Below are positions 18,274-28,588 of a stretch of DNA of 64,000 nucleotides, one piece after another; positions within the stretch are counted from its first letter, which is position 1, and the number at the start of each line of letters is the position of its first letter. The notes beneath the pieces are model-generated. The model made no database searches. It saw only the letters and a program-made list of their open reading frames with translations, and was not told the DNA's origin. Origin of the DNA: Limosilactobacillus panis (GTDB taxonomy: Bacteria > Bacillota > Bacilli > Lactobacillales > Lactobacillaceae); contig NZ_CP081855.1 of NCBI RefSeq assembly GCF_019797825.1, forward strand, positions 1,240,001 through 1,304,000, read 5' to 3'. The position numbers were made by a program, and so were the translations under genes.

Positions 18274-18909
18274 TTGACTATTCACTATCCCAATGGCCAG
18301 CATCCCCATCAATCATATCACGCCCAGCGGGATTTACCGACCCCCCACCAGTCAATTTATGCCAAGCGGGGGATGTCGCTCGAGGATGAAATCAACCATA
18401 GTAATCAGTACTACTTGAGTCGTCACATTGCAGTTATTCATAAAAAGCCGACGCCCATTCAGCTAGTCAAAGTCGACTACCCGAAGCGGAGTGCGGCGGT
18501 TATTCGGGAGGCCTACTTCAGGCGCCCATCGACGACCGATTACAATGGTGTCTACAAGGGGTATTACATCGATTTCGATGCCAAGGAGACCCGCAATAAG
18601 CAGTCCTTTCCTTTGAAGAACTTTCATCCTCACCAGATTCATCATATGCGTGAGTGTGTTAAGCAGGGCGGAATTTGTTTTGCCTTTATTAAGTTCACGG
18701 AGCTTGACCTCGTCTACTTACTGCCGGCAAGCATTCTCTTCCAGTACTGGGATGAACAGGCCAGTGGCAGTCGGAAATCAATCCTGCTGACCGACATTCA
18801 AAAGGCGGGCTTTCAAATTGGCTACCAGTTGAACCCCCGCCTACCATATCTCAAAGCAGTCGATCAGATAATCGCTGCGAAGAACAAAGGAGTCTATCAT
18901 GTCGAATAA
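18274..18909 (+). CDS. recU: Holliday junction resolvase RecU
   Basis: 211 residues. Resolves recombination junctions and helps chromosome segregation. The family opening [24 protein letters not shown] and the nuclease core [20 protein letters not shown] (catalytic Asp, Asp/Glu-x-Lys) are present, followed by [14 protein letters not shown]. The start is TTG 18274, 10 bases after AGGAG; a GTG three codons earlier is only one base from that site. Overlaps pbp1A by 11 bases, the conserved recU-ponA pair. Confidence 0.95.
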   Translation: MTIHYPNGQHPHQSYHAQRDLPTPHQSIYAKRGMSLEDEINHSNQYYLSRHIAVIHKKPTPIQLVKVDYPKRSAAVIREAYFRRPSTTDYNGVYKGYYIDFDAKETRNKQSFPLKNFHPHQIHHMRECVKQGGICFAFIKFTELDLVYLLPASILFQYWDEQASGSRKSILLTDIQKAGFQIGYQLNPRLPYLKAVDQIIAAKNKGVYHVE

Positions 18910-21226
18910 TGATCAACCGACCCGTGGCGACCGGCATCAACCGAGTCAAGAAGATTTTGATGACGAGCGTAGCGGGGGCTTAATCAAGAAGATCCTGTTA
19001 TGGGTGGCCGGGATAATCGTCTTACTGATTGTCGCCGGTGCGGCCCTCTTCTTCTACTATGCTTCTAGTGCCCCAAAAATCAGCGAGAGTGAACTGGCTA
19101 GTCAAAACGGGACCACGATTTATGATGACCAAAACCGGGTTATCTCCCGCCTTGGTCTGCAAAAACGGGAATACGCCAAAGATGGTCAGGTTCCAGCAAC
19201 GTTGAAGCACGCCGTGGTTTCTATTGAAGACCGGCGCTTCTACAAACACCACGGGATTGACCCGATTCGGATCATGGGAGCGGCCACTTCAAACATCTTT
19301 GGTCACTCCGACGGAATGCAAGGAGGAAGTACCTTAACCCAACAACTGGTTAAACTTTCCGTATTCTCCACTGCGGCCTCGGACCGGACCTTCAAGCGGA
19401 AGGCCCAGGAAGCCTGGCTGGCAATCAACGTTGAGCGCCACTTTAGTAAGAACCAGATCCTCGATTTCTACATTAATAAGGTTTACATGGGTAACGGGGT
19501 CTACGGTATGCAAACGGCGGCTCAATATTACTATGGTAAGAACCTGGACGAGCTGAGCCTGTCTCAGCTGGCCCTGCTTGCCGGGATGCCGCAGTCACCA
19601 ACCTACTATAACCCGTTGTCGACCAACACCCAGGCGGCGACCCAACGGCGAAACGAAGTCCTAAACGCAATGGTGCGGAGTAAGTACATTACCCAATCGC
19701 AGGCCGACAACGCGGCTAAGGACAGCATCACCGCTGACCTGGACCCCCACCATGGAAACACTTCCGGCGGGGACGTTAACGTTAACGAAAAGGTTGTTGA
19801 CCCTTACGTCAAACAGGTCCTGGCTGACCTAGAAGCCAAGGGTTACAACCCGTACAACGATGGTTTACAGGTCCACACCAACCTTGATCTGGATGCCCAG
19901 AAAAAGCTATACGACCTGGCCAACAACACGGTCTCCTTCCAGAGTCCCCAAATGCAGGCCGGGGTGGCCGTTACCGACCCCCACAATGGTCAGATTGTTG
20001 CCATGCTTGGTGGCCGTCACACTGGTAAGGTTATTTACGGCCTTAACCGGGCGGTCCAAACTAACCGGAGTTCCGGTTCGACTGCCAAGCCATTAATGGA
20101 CTACGGTCCGGCAATCGAATACCTGCAGTGGCCAACCTTCAAGTCCGTCTCAGATACCAAGTTCTACTACCCTGGCACCAACATTGCCCTGCATGACTTT
20201 GATAACAAGTACAAGGGAACGATGACGATGCGGGCTGCCCTCGTGCAATCACGGAACGTCCCGGCTATCCGGACCCTGCAACAAGTCGGGATCAAACGGG
20301 CAACGACCTTCTTAAAGGGTCTCGGCATCTCCCAAAAGAAACCGTACACCCTGCAAAGTGGGATTGCCCTGTACATTTCACCACTTCAGGTTTCCGCTGC
20401 TTACGCGGCCTTCGCTAACGGTGGGATTTACCACAAGCCGTTCTACATTTCATCAATCACCACCCAGGATGGCGCGGTCAAGCATTACAGTTCCACCGGC
20501 CACCGGGCAATGAACAAGGCAACGGCCTACATGATGACCGACATGCTCAAGGGGGTCTTCACTAACTCCCAAGGAAGTGCCACGGCTGCTCGTTTGGACG
20601 GGGTCAACCAGGCCGGGAAGACCGGGACAACGAACTACCCAGGTGGTAGCGGCAAATCCGGTGTCATGGACTCCTGGATGGCGGGTTACACCAAGAACTA
20701 CTCGATTGCCGTCTGGACTGGTTATGACCACCCAATGTCGGAAAGCCCAATTGCTGAATCCTCAACAACCGATGCCCAGATTCTTTACAGGGACCTGATG
20801 CAATACCTTGATAGTCAAAACCATGCTAGTGACTGGAAGATGCCAGATACGGTTGAAGCGGTCCGGGTAAATGGTAAACGGCAGCTAGTGATCAAGGACT
20901 CTAAGTGGGCCCTCCAATACGCTGCAATCGATGATGATAGCGGAAGCAGTGATGACGACGACAGCAGTCGCAGCAGTAGCGACCGCAGTGGTTCATCATC
21001 CATTGATTCGATTGTTACTTCGCGTTCCGTCTTTAGCAATGAAGACCAGGATGGTAACAACCGGAACCAGAATACAACCGCTAATAGTAACTCAAGCAAT
21101 GGCAACAGTGGCAACAACAATACCAACAGCAATGCTGGTAAAAGTGGTAATACTAATGGCGGTGGTGCCCAACAGCCAGCCGCTAATCCACAGGCTGCAG
21201 ACGCTCGTTATCCGAAGATTAAATAA
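18899..21226 (+). CDS. Class A penicillin-binding protein 1A (transglycosylase/transpeptidase)
   Basis: 775 residues. Polymerises and cross-links peptidoglycan outside the membrane. Cytoplasmic tail 1-38, transmembrane helix about 39-60, GT51 domain with [12 protein letters not shown] (about 110-121) and [11 protein letters not shown], transpeptidase domain with active-site Ser in GSTAKP (Ser about 394), SRN and KTGTT (about 574). Residues from about 685 form a low-complexity Ser/Asp then Asn/Gly/Ser tail, common in lactobacillar PBP1A and likely flexible in the wall. An IS1182 element begins one base after the stop codon, separating the gene from its terminator at 23053. Confidence 0.96.
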   Translation: MSNNDQPTRGDRHQPSQEDFDDERSGGLIKKILLWVAGIIVLLIVAGAALFFYYASSAPKISESELASQNGTTIYDDQNRVISRLGLQKREYAKDGQVPATLKHAVVSIEDRRFYKHHGIDPIRIMGAATSNIFGHSDGMQGGSTLTQQLVKLSVFSTAASDRTFKRKAQEAWLAINVERHFSKNQILDFYINKVYMGNGVYGMQTAAQYYYGKNLDELSLSQLALLAGMPQSPTYYNPLSTNTQAATQRRNEVLNAMVRSKYITQSQADNAAKDSITADLDPHHGNTSGGDVNVNEKVVDPYVKQVLADLEAKGYNPYNDGLQVHTNLDLDAQKKLYDLANNTVSFQSPQMQAGVAVTDPHNGQIVAMLGGRHTGKVIYGLNRAVQTNRSSGSTAKPLMDYGPAIEYLQWPTFKSVSDTKFYYPGTNIALHDFDNKYKGTMTMRAALVQSRNVPAIRTLQQVGIKRATTFLKGLGISQKKPYTLQSGIALYISPLQVSAAYAAFANGGIYHKPFYISSITTQDGAVKHYSSTGHRAMNKATAYMMTDMLKGVFTNSQGSATAARLDGVNQAGKTGTTNYPGGSGKSGVMDSWMAGYTKNYSIAVWTGYDHPMSESPIAESSTTDAQILYRDLMQYLDSQNHASDWKMPDTVEAVRVNGKRQLVIKDSKWALQYAAIDDDSGSSDDDDSSRSSSDRSGSSSIDSIVTSRSVFSNEDQDGNNRNQNTTANSNSSNGNSGNNNTNSNAGKSGNTNGGGAQQPAANPQAADARYPKIK

Positions 21227-21227
21227 T

Positions 21228-23012
21228 GGGGCTGTGACATAAGTCCCAAATAATTAATGGAGTTAGATGAAATCTTCGGATTTCATTTAACTCCATTTTC
21301 CTTTAAAATATTAGTAAAAGAAAAGACATCGACCTGACCGTCGATGCCTCCAAAATACCCTCGAAAGGATACAAAAACATTGGAACCTGATTATAACATG
21401 AATCAACTTAGTTTGAACATACCTACTGCTTATGAACCTGAGTTAAATCATCCAGCACGTTATATTAATCGGCTGGTTGAAAGCTTAGCGCTGCGGCGAC
21501 CCAATATTATGGGTCGACCAAGAGAGTATGATCCACGAATGCTGTTAAAGTTAGTTTTACTGGCTTACAGCTATGGTATCATTTCCTCTAGGAAAATTGA
21601 ACGCTTTGCTCGTGAAAACATTGTTGCGATGTGGTTGACTCAAGAACAGCGCCCAACCTACCGCACCATTGCTCGCTTCATTGTCTCCCAAGAATTGGAA
21701 GATATGATTCAGAGTAGTTTCAAGGAATTTCATGACTATTTAAAGGCTCAGGGAATGATCGATGAGGCTTCATTCATTGATGGCACTAAGATTTTAGCTA
21801 ACGCAAATAAGTATTCCTTTGTTTGGAAGAAACGCACCATTAAGTATCGCGAATTAAACGTTGAAAAGGCTCAAAAACTAATTCGTGAAATTAAGCAAGC
21901 AGAAGTTAAGATTGATGTTGATGAAGATAGCTTTGACATTGATCAACTTGATACGATTATTGCCTTACTTGAACAACGGATTGAAGAGTTAAACCAACGG
22001 GTGGCCGAAACCGCAAAGGTTTCGCCCAATCCGGCCAAGCAGGAACGACGTCATGCCAAAAAGTATCTCCATGCTTTAGACCATTGTCGTCAAAAGCATC
22101 TTGAATACCAAGCCCAATCGCAGATCGCTGGCCAACGTAATAGCTATTCCAAAACCGATCATGACGCTACTTTTATGCGTTTAAAGGAAGATCCGATGCG
22201 TAATGGTCAAACAAAGCCAGCGTATAATCTTCAAATTATGACTAGCTCACAGTACGTGCTGGGTTATGAACTCATGCAGAACCCAACCGATACTAGAACA
22301 TTAATCCCATTCTTATCTCATCTCGCCCAGAACGAAGTTTTGGGGCGAGAAATTGTTGCCGATGCTGGTTACGGATCAGAACGCAATTATAAGTATATCG
22401 AAGATGAGCTACCTGATTGTACAGCTTTAATTCCTTACAGCACCATGATTAAAGAGAATAGCCGTAAGTGGCGTTCTGATGATCGAAAAGTAATGAACTG
22501 GGAATATCATGAGGCTGATGACTTTTATGTAAACCCACAGGGCGTCCGATTCAACTTTAAACGATACGCATACCGAAATGATAAATACAAATTCCGTCGT
22601 GATTTCAAAGTATATCAAGCAGAGAAGTATGATGAGAATCATCAAATTATTTCTCAGGCATTAACACCACATGGGAACACTAAGTACCTTATGGTGAACC
22701 CACAGTGGGAATATTTTAAGTCGAAAGCTCGCGAGTCGCTTTCAAATTCCAACACTTACTCCCGTCGTAAGTACGATGTAGAGACTGTTTTTGGTAACTT
22801 GAAGGCTTATTTGGGTTTTAAAAGGTTCACAGTACGTGGTCTTAAGAAAGCCAAAAGACAAATTGGGATTGCTTTAATGGCATTAAACATGAAGAAAATG
22901 GCCGGAAGGCCGCTCATTTTCTCAAAATATTCAGATAATCAAAAAGCTCCATTCAGAATTTTTGTTAAATTCCGAATGGAGCTTCTGATTCAGAGGCTTT
23001 TGTCACAACCCC
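21228..23012 (+). mobile_element. IS1182-family insertion sequence
   Basis: 1785 bp. The left end GGGGCTGTGACATAAGTCCC (21228-21247) and the inverse of 22993-23012 match at 16 of 20 positions. Just inside the left end a long hairpin (21269-21310: AATGGAGTTA, ATGAAATC against GATTTCAT, TAACTCCATT, loop TTCG) probably blocks read-through into the transposase. The base composition is more AT-rich than the neighbours. Inserted one base after the pbp1A stop codon. Confidence 0.85.
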
Positions 23013-23032
23013 ATTTTGGGTTTAAAGGGTAG
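21380..23032 (+). CDS. IS1182-family transposase
   Basis: About 550 residues with an intact frame. DDE residues are visible: FIDGTKI, IVADAGYGSE and ETVFGNLKAYLGFKRF; the N-terminal DNA-binding region ends in RPREYDPRMLLKLVL. TTG at 21380 is preferred (GAAAGGA ten bases ahead); an ATG 12 codons earlier lacks a ribosome site. Odd: the stop codon (23030-23032) lies about 20 bases outside the apparent right end, so the last six or seven residues come from the flank. Confidence 0.9.
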   Translation: MEPDYNMNQLSLNIPTAYEPELNHPARYINRLVESLALRRPNIMGRPREYDPRMLLKLVLLAYSYGIISSRKIERFARENIVAMWLTQEQRPTYRTIARFIVSQELEDMIQSSFKEFHDYLKAQGMIDEASFIDGTKILANANKYSFVWKKRTIKYRELNVEKAQKLIREIKQAEVKIDVDEDSFDIDQLDTIIALLEQRIEELNQRVAETAKVSPNPAKQERRHAKKYLHALDHCRQKHLEYQAQSQIAGQRNSYSKTDHDATFMRLKEDPMRNGQTKPAYNLQIMTSSQYVLGYELMQNPTDTRTLIPFLSHLAQNEVLGREIVADAGYGSERNYKYIEDELPDCTALIPYSTMIKENSRKWRSDDRKVMNWEYHEADDFYVNPQGVRFNFKRYAYRNDKYKFRRDFKVYQAEKYDENHQIISQALTPHGNTKYLMVNPQWEYFKSKARESLSNSNTYSRRKYDVETVFGNLKAYLGFKRFTVRGLKKAKRQIGIALMALNMKKMAGRPLIFSKYSDNQKAPFRIFVKFRMELLIQRLLSQPHFGFKG

Positions 23033-23052
23033 CTTCCTCCTTACCCACCGTA

Positions 23053-23092
23053 AAGAATAAGCTCCAGCGTCCGAAGGCTGGAGCTTATTCTT
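23053..23092. terminator. Perfect 16-bp stem terminator between convergent genes
   Basis: AAGAATAAGCTCCAGC and its exact complement flank an 8-base loop (GTCCGAAG). Without the IS it would sit about 40 bases after pbp1A and directly before the end of the EamA transporter gene, serving both. Confidence 0.85.
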
Positions 23093-23094
23093 AT

Positions 23095-24009
23095 TTAAAT
23101 TTCTTTACGCCGCCGTCCATCTTGCAGGATGTAGATGGCAACCAACACGATGACAATCCCGGTGATCTCTACCCAGTTCAAATGAAGGTGGAAGAAGATT
23201 ACGCTCAAAACTGACGTAACGATTGGCTGGAGGGCATCCATAATACTGATCACGTCGGATGGGGCAAAGTTAATTGCGTGCAAAAGCAGGCCAAATGGCA
23301 GGATCGTCCCGAAGAGGATCACGGTCCCTACTGACAGGACCAGGGTCGTGGAAATGTGCGGCGGGTTGACCCACATTGGCCGGTAGAGGTTAAAGAGGGC
23401 CCCCGCAATCATGGTCCCCCAACCGAGAACCACCAGGGGCGGATTCTTCGCTGATGCCCGCCGGGGTAAGACAACGTAGAAGGCTGCCGTAATCCCGGAC
23501 CCCAGGCCCCAAAGAACCGAAATAAACGGCAAGGCTAGCGACGTCAGGTTTCCCCGAGTGATGCACATTACCACCCCAATCAACGCTAGGACGAAGGCGA
23601 TGATGTCACTTCGGAAGGGCCGCTGCCGCATGATAAAGATGTTCCCCAAGACGATGAACAGTGGTGAAAGGTACTGAAGAATTGTGGCCGCCGAAGCATT
23701 CCCAGTCTGAACCGCAAAGTAGAATGTCAGTAAGTTCAGCATTAACCCAAAGATGGCATAGGTTACCACCGAGATGGCCGTATCCCGTGACTTGAAGACG
23801 TTAAAGGTCTTCCGGCCGTAAATAATAAAACTCAGGACCAGAAGGATAAACCCGGTGATCAAGGTCCGGGTCGACAACATCCAGGTTGCTGGGATGGCCA
23901 AGTTTTGGGAGATCAGCTGGAGGGTGGTCCCCGAAATCCCCCACATTACTGAGGCTAGTCCGGCCCAGCCCATCCCCTTCATGACCGCATGTGATGACTT
24001 GTGCTCCAT
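23095..24009 (-). CDS. EamA/DMT-family membrane transporter
   Basis: 304 residues, about ten hydrophobic helices in two repeats of five (EamA fold). It starts inside the cytoplasm with GMGWAGLASVMWGISGTTLQ, the usual DMT first helix, and the second repeat starts near residue 150 (LPFISVLWGLGSGITAAFYVVLPRR). Such carriers export amino acids, drugs or metabolites; the substrate cannot be told. The last bases before its stop touch the 23053-23092 hairpin. The dnaD gene lies 22 bases upstream on the same strand. Confidence 0.9.
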   Translation of the reverse strand: MEHKSSHAVMKGMGWAGLASVMWGISGTTLQLISQNLAIPATWMLSTRTLITGFILLVLSFIIYGRKTFNVFKSRDTAISVVTYAIFGLMLNLLTFYFAVQTGNASAATILQYLSPLFIVLGNIFIMRQRPFRSDIIAFVLALIGVVMCITRGNLTSLALPFISVLWGLGSGITAAFYVVLPRRASAKNPPLVVLGWGTMIAGALFNLYRPMWVNPPHISTTLVLSVGTVILFGTILPFGLLLHAINFAPSDVISIMDALQPIVTSVLSVIFFHLHLNWVEITGIVIVLVAIYILQDGRRRKEI

Positions 24010-24031
24010 TATTTTATTCCCCTTTCAAACT

Positions 24032-24742
24032 CTATTCGCCCAACTTGTAGATTGGGATCTTGGGCCCCTTCTTTCGCTGGCGCTTGTTGCTGGTGGCGCT
24101 TTCCTGCTGCCCCCGCCGCTGCTCAAACTGACGCTCGTGTTGCTCGATATCATGGCGGGTTCTTAAACCCTGGCGGTCCCAACTCTGCAAGATCCGTTCC
24201 ATGTAGTTCAGGCTTAGGGCGCTATTCAAGACCGCCTGCTTTAGGGCCAACTTGATCATCTCGGTCGAATAGCCGTCTTTATCCAACCAGTCGTTGACGA
24301 TTTGCATCTCCATCGAAGAAAGTGGCCGACCAAATTCGGCCTCCAGCGAGTTGAAGGTTTTCATCCGGCTATTTGCCGCCGTCGTCTCGACATGTTGGGT
24401 AGCCTGTTGGTCATCAAAGACGGCCAGACGGTTAATCAGCGGTGTAAAGTCGTAGGCCGCTTCTTCCTTACCGTCGTTTGTCTTGCGCATCTGCTGGTCA
24501 ACCAGGCCGCTCATAACCATCTGGTGGAGCTGGTCAAACACCTGGACTTCGGAAGTTGCCAGGTTCTTGGCGATCTGCCGGATATCTGGACTCGCATTGC
24601 CGCGGTCCTGGTAGGACTTAAACTGTAAATAGAGGACCAGCTGGGACGTGGTCAGGCCAATTTCCTTATAGTGGCGAAGCAGGATGTTGCTCACCGAGGT
24701 CTCCCCCGCTTGTAAATACCGCTGCAGAGAATTTTCTGCCAT
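24032..24742 (-). CDS. dnaD: DnaD-type replication initiation protein
   Basis: 236 residues. N-terminal winged-helix oligomerisation domain (about 1-100, with SNILLRHYKEIGLTTSQLVL) and C-terminal DDBH2/DnaB_2 domain (about 125-205) ending in the conserved NYMERILQSWDRQGL (YxxxIxxxW motif), then a basic tail. In low-GC Gram-positives DnaD with DnaB and DnaI loads the DnaC helicase at origins and restart sites. The asnS and aspB genes often found between ypmB and dnaD are absent here. Confidence 0.93.
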   Translation of the reverse strand: MAENSLQRYLQAGETSVSNILLRHYKEIGLTTSQLVLYLQFKSYQDRGNASPDIRQIAKNLATSEVQVFDQLHQMVMSGLVDQQMRKTNDGKEEAAYDFTPLINRLAVFDDQQATQHVETTAANSRMKTFNSLEAEFGRPLSSMEMQIVNDWLDKDGYSTEMIKLALKQAVLNSALSLNYMERILQSWDRQGLRTRHDIEQHERQFEQRRGQQESATSNKRQRKKGPKIPIYKLGE

Positions 24743-24814
24743 AATCTCCCTCCTTAAAGTTATTTCATAAATTAATGAAGAGGATGAAAAAGAACCGCAG
24801 CCTTCCCCCCCTCA

Positions 24815-24941
24815 TTACACAATAATCACGGAAAAAAAGTGCGCTCCAGGTCTAGCTAAGGACAATCGCCGGCTCATTCCGTGCCAACGACCTTCCTATA
24901 CTAGCCAAACGGAACGCTCTAATACTTTTTCCCAACTTCAG
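24815..24941. repeat. Dispersed intergenic repeat, copy 2
   Basis: Inverse copy of the 16519-16690 repeat, without its central insertion. Core hairpin 24860-24896 is the same 37-base size: GGACAATCGCCGGC pairs with GCCAACGACCTTCC-type sequence over 13 of 14 positions. The repeat ends directly at the stop codon of the ypmB-like gene. It fills the gap between dnaD and that gene. Confidence 0.75.
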
Positions 24942-25460
24942 CTACAAATTATTAATTTCTTGAACGTAATGACCAGTCTTAAAGTTGATCAGGTCATAGC
25001 ATAGGTTACCCTTCTTATTACGGTAGGTAACTTCCCAGACGGTCTTATCATTAAACACCCCGGGTGCCACTTTCAAAATTTCTGCTGGGCGTCGGTTGCG
25101 GCTGGTCATTGCCCGAACCTGCTGGGCAGAGAGCCCCGCGTTTTGCTTCAGGACCCGGATATTGCCACCCTTTTGCGGGACAATCACCATAATGGGTTGA
25201 CCACTCCGGTTCTTTCCGGTAACCGTGTAAAAGGTGCTTTCCCGGTTATAGATGTAAAAGTGCTGTGGATGCTGCAAGTGGGCATACTTTTCAGCCATCT
25301 GGGTTGCCTGCCGCTTGGCCTCTGCCCGCGGCTGGTTGCTAACTGCAAAAATGCTCCAGCCGAGCAGGAGGACCAGCAAAATGGCAATGATAATGTTTCG
25401 AAGCGTTCGCAGGGCCGATCCACGATCATGGGCCCGTTGAACTTCGCGCCGACTTTGCAT
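24942..25460 (-). CDS. YpmB-like DUF5590 protein, membrane-anchored
   Basis: 172 residues. Short basic cytoplasmic tail, one transmembrane helix about 20-41 (NIIIAILLVLLLGWSIFAV), then an extracellular domain of about 125 residues with YTVTGKNRSGQPIMVIVPQKGG and VWEVTYRNKKGNLCYDLINF. This matches the YpmB family (PepSY-like fold), which lies next to dinG in many Firmicutes. Function is unknown. It starts 95 bases after dinG ends, on the same strand. Confidence 0.8.
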   Translation of the reverse strand: MQSRREVQRAHDRGSALRTLRNIIIAILLVLLLGWSIFAVSNQPRAEAKRQATQMAEKYAHLQHPQHFYIYNRESTFYTVTGKNRSGQPIMVIVPQKGGNIRVLKQNAGLSAQQVRAMTSRNRRPAEILKVAPGVFNDKTVWEVTYRNKKGNLCYDLINFKTGHYVQEINNL

Positions 25461-25554
25461 ATTATTCTTCCCTTCCTCAATCTAGTATCACTTAACTGCC
25501 ATATTCGATATGTCAATCTTTATGATTATACCAAATAATTTACTTAATCAGGAA

Positions 25555-28443
25555 TTAATGCCCCTTTTTTAAGAAATTATTTGTTGTTTTGACCAGCTGG
25601 TCCGTTGGTAAGACATCGACCGGGTAGTCACGCTTGATGCTCCTCATGATTGTTTCACCATAGCGCCGGGCTACCAGGCGGGGGTCCAGGATGACGGCCA
25701 CCCCGGTGTCCTTTTCCGTCCGAATCAGGCGACCAATTCCCTGCCGCAGGCGCATGGTTGCCTGGGGGAGCTCGGACTGGTAGAAGGGATTCTTCCCCTG
25801 CCGACGAAGTAGGTTGTTATGGGACCGGTTCATGATCTCATCCGGGGCATCGAATGGCAGCCGGGTGATAATCAGTAACTCAAGGGCCGCCTGGGGCAGG
25901 TCGACCCCTTCCCAAAAGGAAGTGGCGCCTAGCAAGACGGCATTCTGTCCCGTCGAGAATTGCTTCAGGATTTTATCGCGGTTGCCGGTAATTCCCTGCG
26001 CCAAGATGTCCCGCTGGTCGAAGAGGTCGGTCTCCCGCAGTTGGCTATAAACTTGTTCAATCATTATCAGCGAGTTAAAGAGGATCATCGTCTGGCAGTT
26101 CGACTGCTTGGTCAGCTTGTAAATCGTTGATGCCAAGTAGTTAATGTAGTCCGCATTCTTCTGGTTACCCGGCAAGGGGGCATCCTTTGCAATCAGGACC
26201 TTCGAATGGTGCTGGTAGTCAAACGGCGAACTAAAGCGCTTGGTAAGGGTCTCCTGCCGCTGAAGATCGAGCTGGTGGTAAAGGTATTGTGACCGGGCCG
26301 AGGTAAAGAGGGTGGCCCCAATGAAGAGCGGCTGGGCAAAGTACGGGTAGACACTCTCCGTCAAAAAGTGGTTGGCAGCCAGCAGTCCCCCACTCAACCG
26401 CATAGAACTTCTTTCCGTTGATTGGCGAATCGTCAACCAGAAGGCCGCTTCATCCCCGTGTTCACGCAGGGTTTCGTTAAACTGATTTAGGGTGGTGTCT
26501 GCGTCCACCAATTTAGCCAACTGGCTTTGGAACTGATTCATCAAGTAACGGTCGCTGAGCAACCAGCGGTCTGCTTGCTGGGTAAAGATGTGCTGGAGGG
26601 CTAAAAAATGCAGTTGAACACTACCGAGCGCCTGCTCAAGCTCCATCATCGTTGGCCCGCTCACGTCTAGTAATTCTTGAAGCTGCTGGTTATCAAGCGG
26701 CTGTTCAATCAGTTCATCCTCAACGTTTCCGGTAACCTGGTTTTTAAACTGCCGGAACAGGGCCTGTTGAAAGTCATTAATGGCCGCTTCAACATGGGTC
26801 AGGTCCTCTCGTAATAGGTCAACGTTATATCCCCCAAGGGCGTGAGTGGCAAAGATGCTCGTTAGGTTACGGTCACTACCATTATTTACCAAACCACTTA
26901 GGACGTGGACCGCTGCCCGGATCTGGGGGAAGTTAAATTGCCGGCGCGATTGACGAAGAATACTACTGCTCAAGTGCTGAGCCTCGTCAATTACCAGGTA
27001 GGGCCGGCGGGTCCCATCGCCAAGTTCTTGAGCATGGGCAACCAAGTAGGCGTGGTTGGTAATGACAATATCTGCCTGGTCAAGACGCTTATCCCGACGG
27101 ACTAAAAAGTCATCCTGGTAAAACTCGTTATGAGGATTTAACGTCCGGACCCCGCGGTGGCGAATTTCCGTAAAGTATGGTGACCGGGCAGTCGTTAGGT
27201 TAAGCTCATCTAAGTCCCCACTCGTGGTTGTCGTCAACCAAACAAGAATCTTGGCTTTCAGCATTTGGACCAGTTTGGAGTCTTCAATAATACTCAGCGA
27301 ATGGACAAACTTACCGAGGTCTAAATAGTGTTGGTTTCCCTTGACCACCACACTGTTAACCGTAAAGGGCAAAACGTTATTTAACTGCTGAACCGCCTGC
27401 GTGGCAATTTGCTCCTGGAGGAGGTTGGTCGCCGTGCTGACTACGATCCTTTTATCCGGGTAAGCCGCGTAAACTAGCGGGAGAAGGTAGCCAAGGGTCT
27501 TCCCACTCCCCGTCCCGGCTTCAACGACCATGTTCTTTGGCTCATCATGGGTATAGTTATTGTAGATGCTGTTCATCATCTTGGCCTGGATTGGGCGAAA
27601 CTCCAGCCGGTCACCATACAGCTTTTGCTTGGCCCGCTTCGTTTTCGGGTAGCGGACCTTTGCGCTTTGCTTTTCAACAGAAAGGGGACGCTGCTTATGG
27701 AGGACAATTCCATGGCTGACGTACAGGTCCTCACTTAGCGGCTGGGGACAATCACCCCGGTGCGCCAGCTCATCACTAAAGACCGTCGCCGTCTGCTGCG
27801 GCAGGGCTAACTTTAGTTGCACCAGGTGGTGGAGAGTAATTGTCGGTAAGTCATGAACCCGTTTTAAAAGGTCCACTAGCAAGTGAGCCGTGGCTTCCGC
27901 ATCGGAAACGGCACTGTGCGGGTGGTCATGCTCGATTCTTAGAGAACTTGTCAGGTCCCGCAAGCGGTAACTCTTGGCAGTTGGTAACAGGATTTGACTA
28001 AGGGTGACCGTGTCGATTGCCTTAATCGGTAGTGAGGGGTAACCCGCCCGCTCTAGTTCCGCGTTTAAAAACGGGAAGTCAAAGTTAACGTTGTGGGCAA
28101 CAAAAACGGTGTTACTAAGGAGACTATAAACGGTCGCGGCAACATCATCGAACAAAGGCGCAGATCTGACGTCCTGGTCATGAATACCTGTCAGCTGAAC
28201 AACGGAACGTGGGATTCGTGTGCGCGGGTTCACCTTGGTCTCAAAGTGATTAATAATCTCACCATCCTGGACTAGTACGCAGCCAATTTGGATAATACGG
28301 TCACCGTGATTAATGCTGGTTCCCGTCGTTTCCAGGTCCACTACGGAATAGATAGGCGCCATCTTATCACGCTTGCGTGACTTTTTTTGGATTTTTTTAT
28401 TCAAACTATCACCGGATTTCTCCATAATTACTAGTATTATCAT
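25555..28443 (-). CDS. dinG: DinG-family helicase with N-terminal 3'-5' exonuclease domain
   Basis: Up to 962 residues. The exonuclease domain shows ExoI DLETTG (about 34-39), ExoII HNVNFDFPF and ExoIII HSAVSDAEATAHL (about 177-189). The XPD-like helicase has Walker A EAGTGSGKT (about 308-316), DEAQ box VIDEAQHLS, and motif VI QGIGRLIRTEKDTGV. The four Fe-S cysteines of the E. coli DinG are not evident, as in Gram-positive exonuclease-type DinG. The true start is uncertain: ATG 28443, ATG 28425 or the ATG before APIYSVVDLETT (28362) are possible and none has a strong ribosome site. Acts in DNA repair; no LexA box was seen. Confidence 0.93.
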   Translation of the reverse strand: MIILVIMEKSGDSLNKKIQKKSRKRDKMAPIYSVVDLETTGTSINHGDRIIQIGCVLVQDGEIINHFETKVNPRTRIPRSVVQLTGIHDQDVRSAPLFDDVAATVYSLLSNTVFVAHNVNFDFPFLNAELERAGYPSLPIKAIDTVTLSQILLPTAKSYRLRDLTSSLRIEHDHPHSAVSDAEATAHLLVDLLKRVHDLPTITLHHLVQLKLALPQQTATVFSDELAHRGDCPQPLSEDLYVSHGIVLHKQRPLSVEKQSAKVRYPKTKRAKQKLYGDRLEFRPIQAKMMNSIYNNYTHDEPKNMVVEAGTGSGKTLGYLLPLVYAAYPDKRIVVSTATNLLQEQIATQAVQQLNNVLPFTVNSVVVKGNQHYLDLGKFVHSLSIIEDSKLVQMLKAKILVWLTTTTSGDLDELNLTTARSPYFTEIRHRGVRTLNPHNEFYQDDFLVRRDKRLDQADIVITNHAYLVAHAQELGDGTRRPYLVIDEAQHLSSSILRQSRRQFNFPQIRAAVHVLSGLVNNGSDRNLTSIFATHALGGYNVDLLREDLTHVEAAINDFQQALFRQFKNQVTGNVEDELIEQPLDNQQLQELLDVSGPTMMELEQALGSVQLHFLALQHIFTQQADRWLLSDRYLMNQFQSQLAKLVDADTTLNQFNETLREHGDEAAFWLTIRQSTERSSMRLSGGLLAANHFLTESVYPYFAQPLFIGATLFTSARSQYLYHQLDLQRQETLTKRFSSPFDYQHHSKVLIAKDAPLPGNQKNADYINYLASTIYKLTKQSNCQTMILFNSLIMIEQVYSQLRETDLFDQRDILAQGITGNRDKILKQFSTGQNAVLLGATSFWEGVDLPQAALELLIITRLPFDAPDEIMNRSHNNLLRRQGKNPFYQSELPQATMRLRQGIGRLIRTEKDTGVAVILDPRLVARRYGETIMRSIKRDYPVDVLPTDQLVKTTNNFLKKGH

Positions 28444-28522
28444 ACACCATTCGTCCCCCAGTTGTCGTGGCCCGCCTCTTTAGCAATTTATTTAGATTTG
28501 GTAACAAGTCGAAGTCAACCCT

Positions 28523-28550
28523 TTTACATTTCTACAATTTAAGTTATGAT
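28523..28550 (+). promoter_or_regulatory. Promoter of the mevalonate operon
   Basis: TTTACA (28523-28528), 16-base spacer, TATGAT (28545-28550), 39 bases before the mvk start. Both hexamers differ from consensus at one position each. Confidence 0.65.
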
Positions 28551-28588
28551 GATGAATGGAATTTCTATCTATAAGAAAGTAGGTTACG

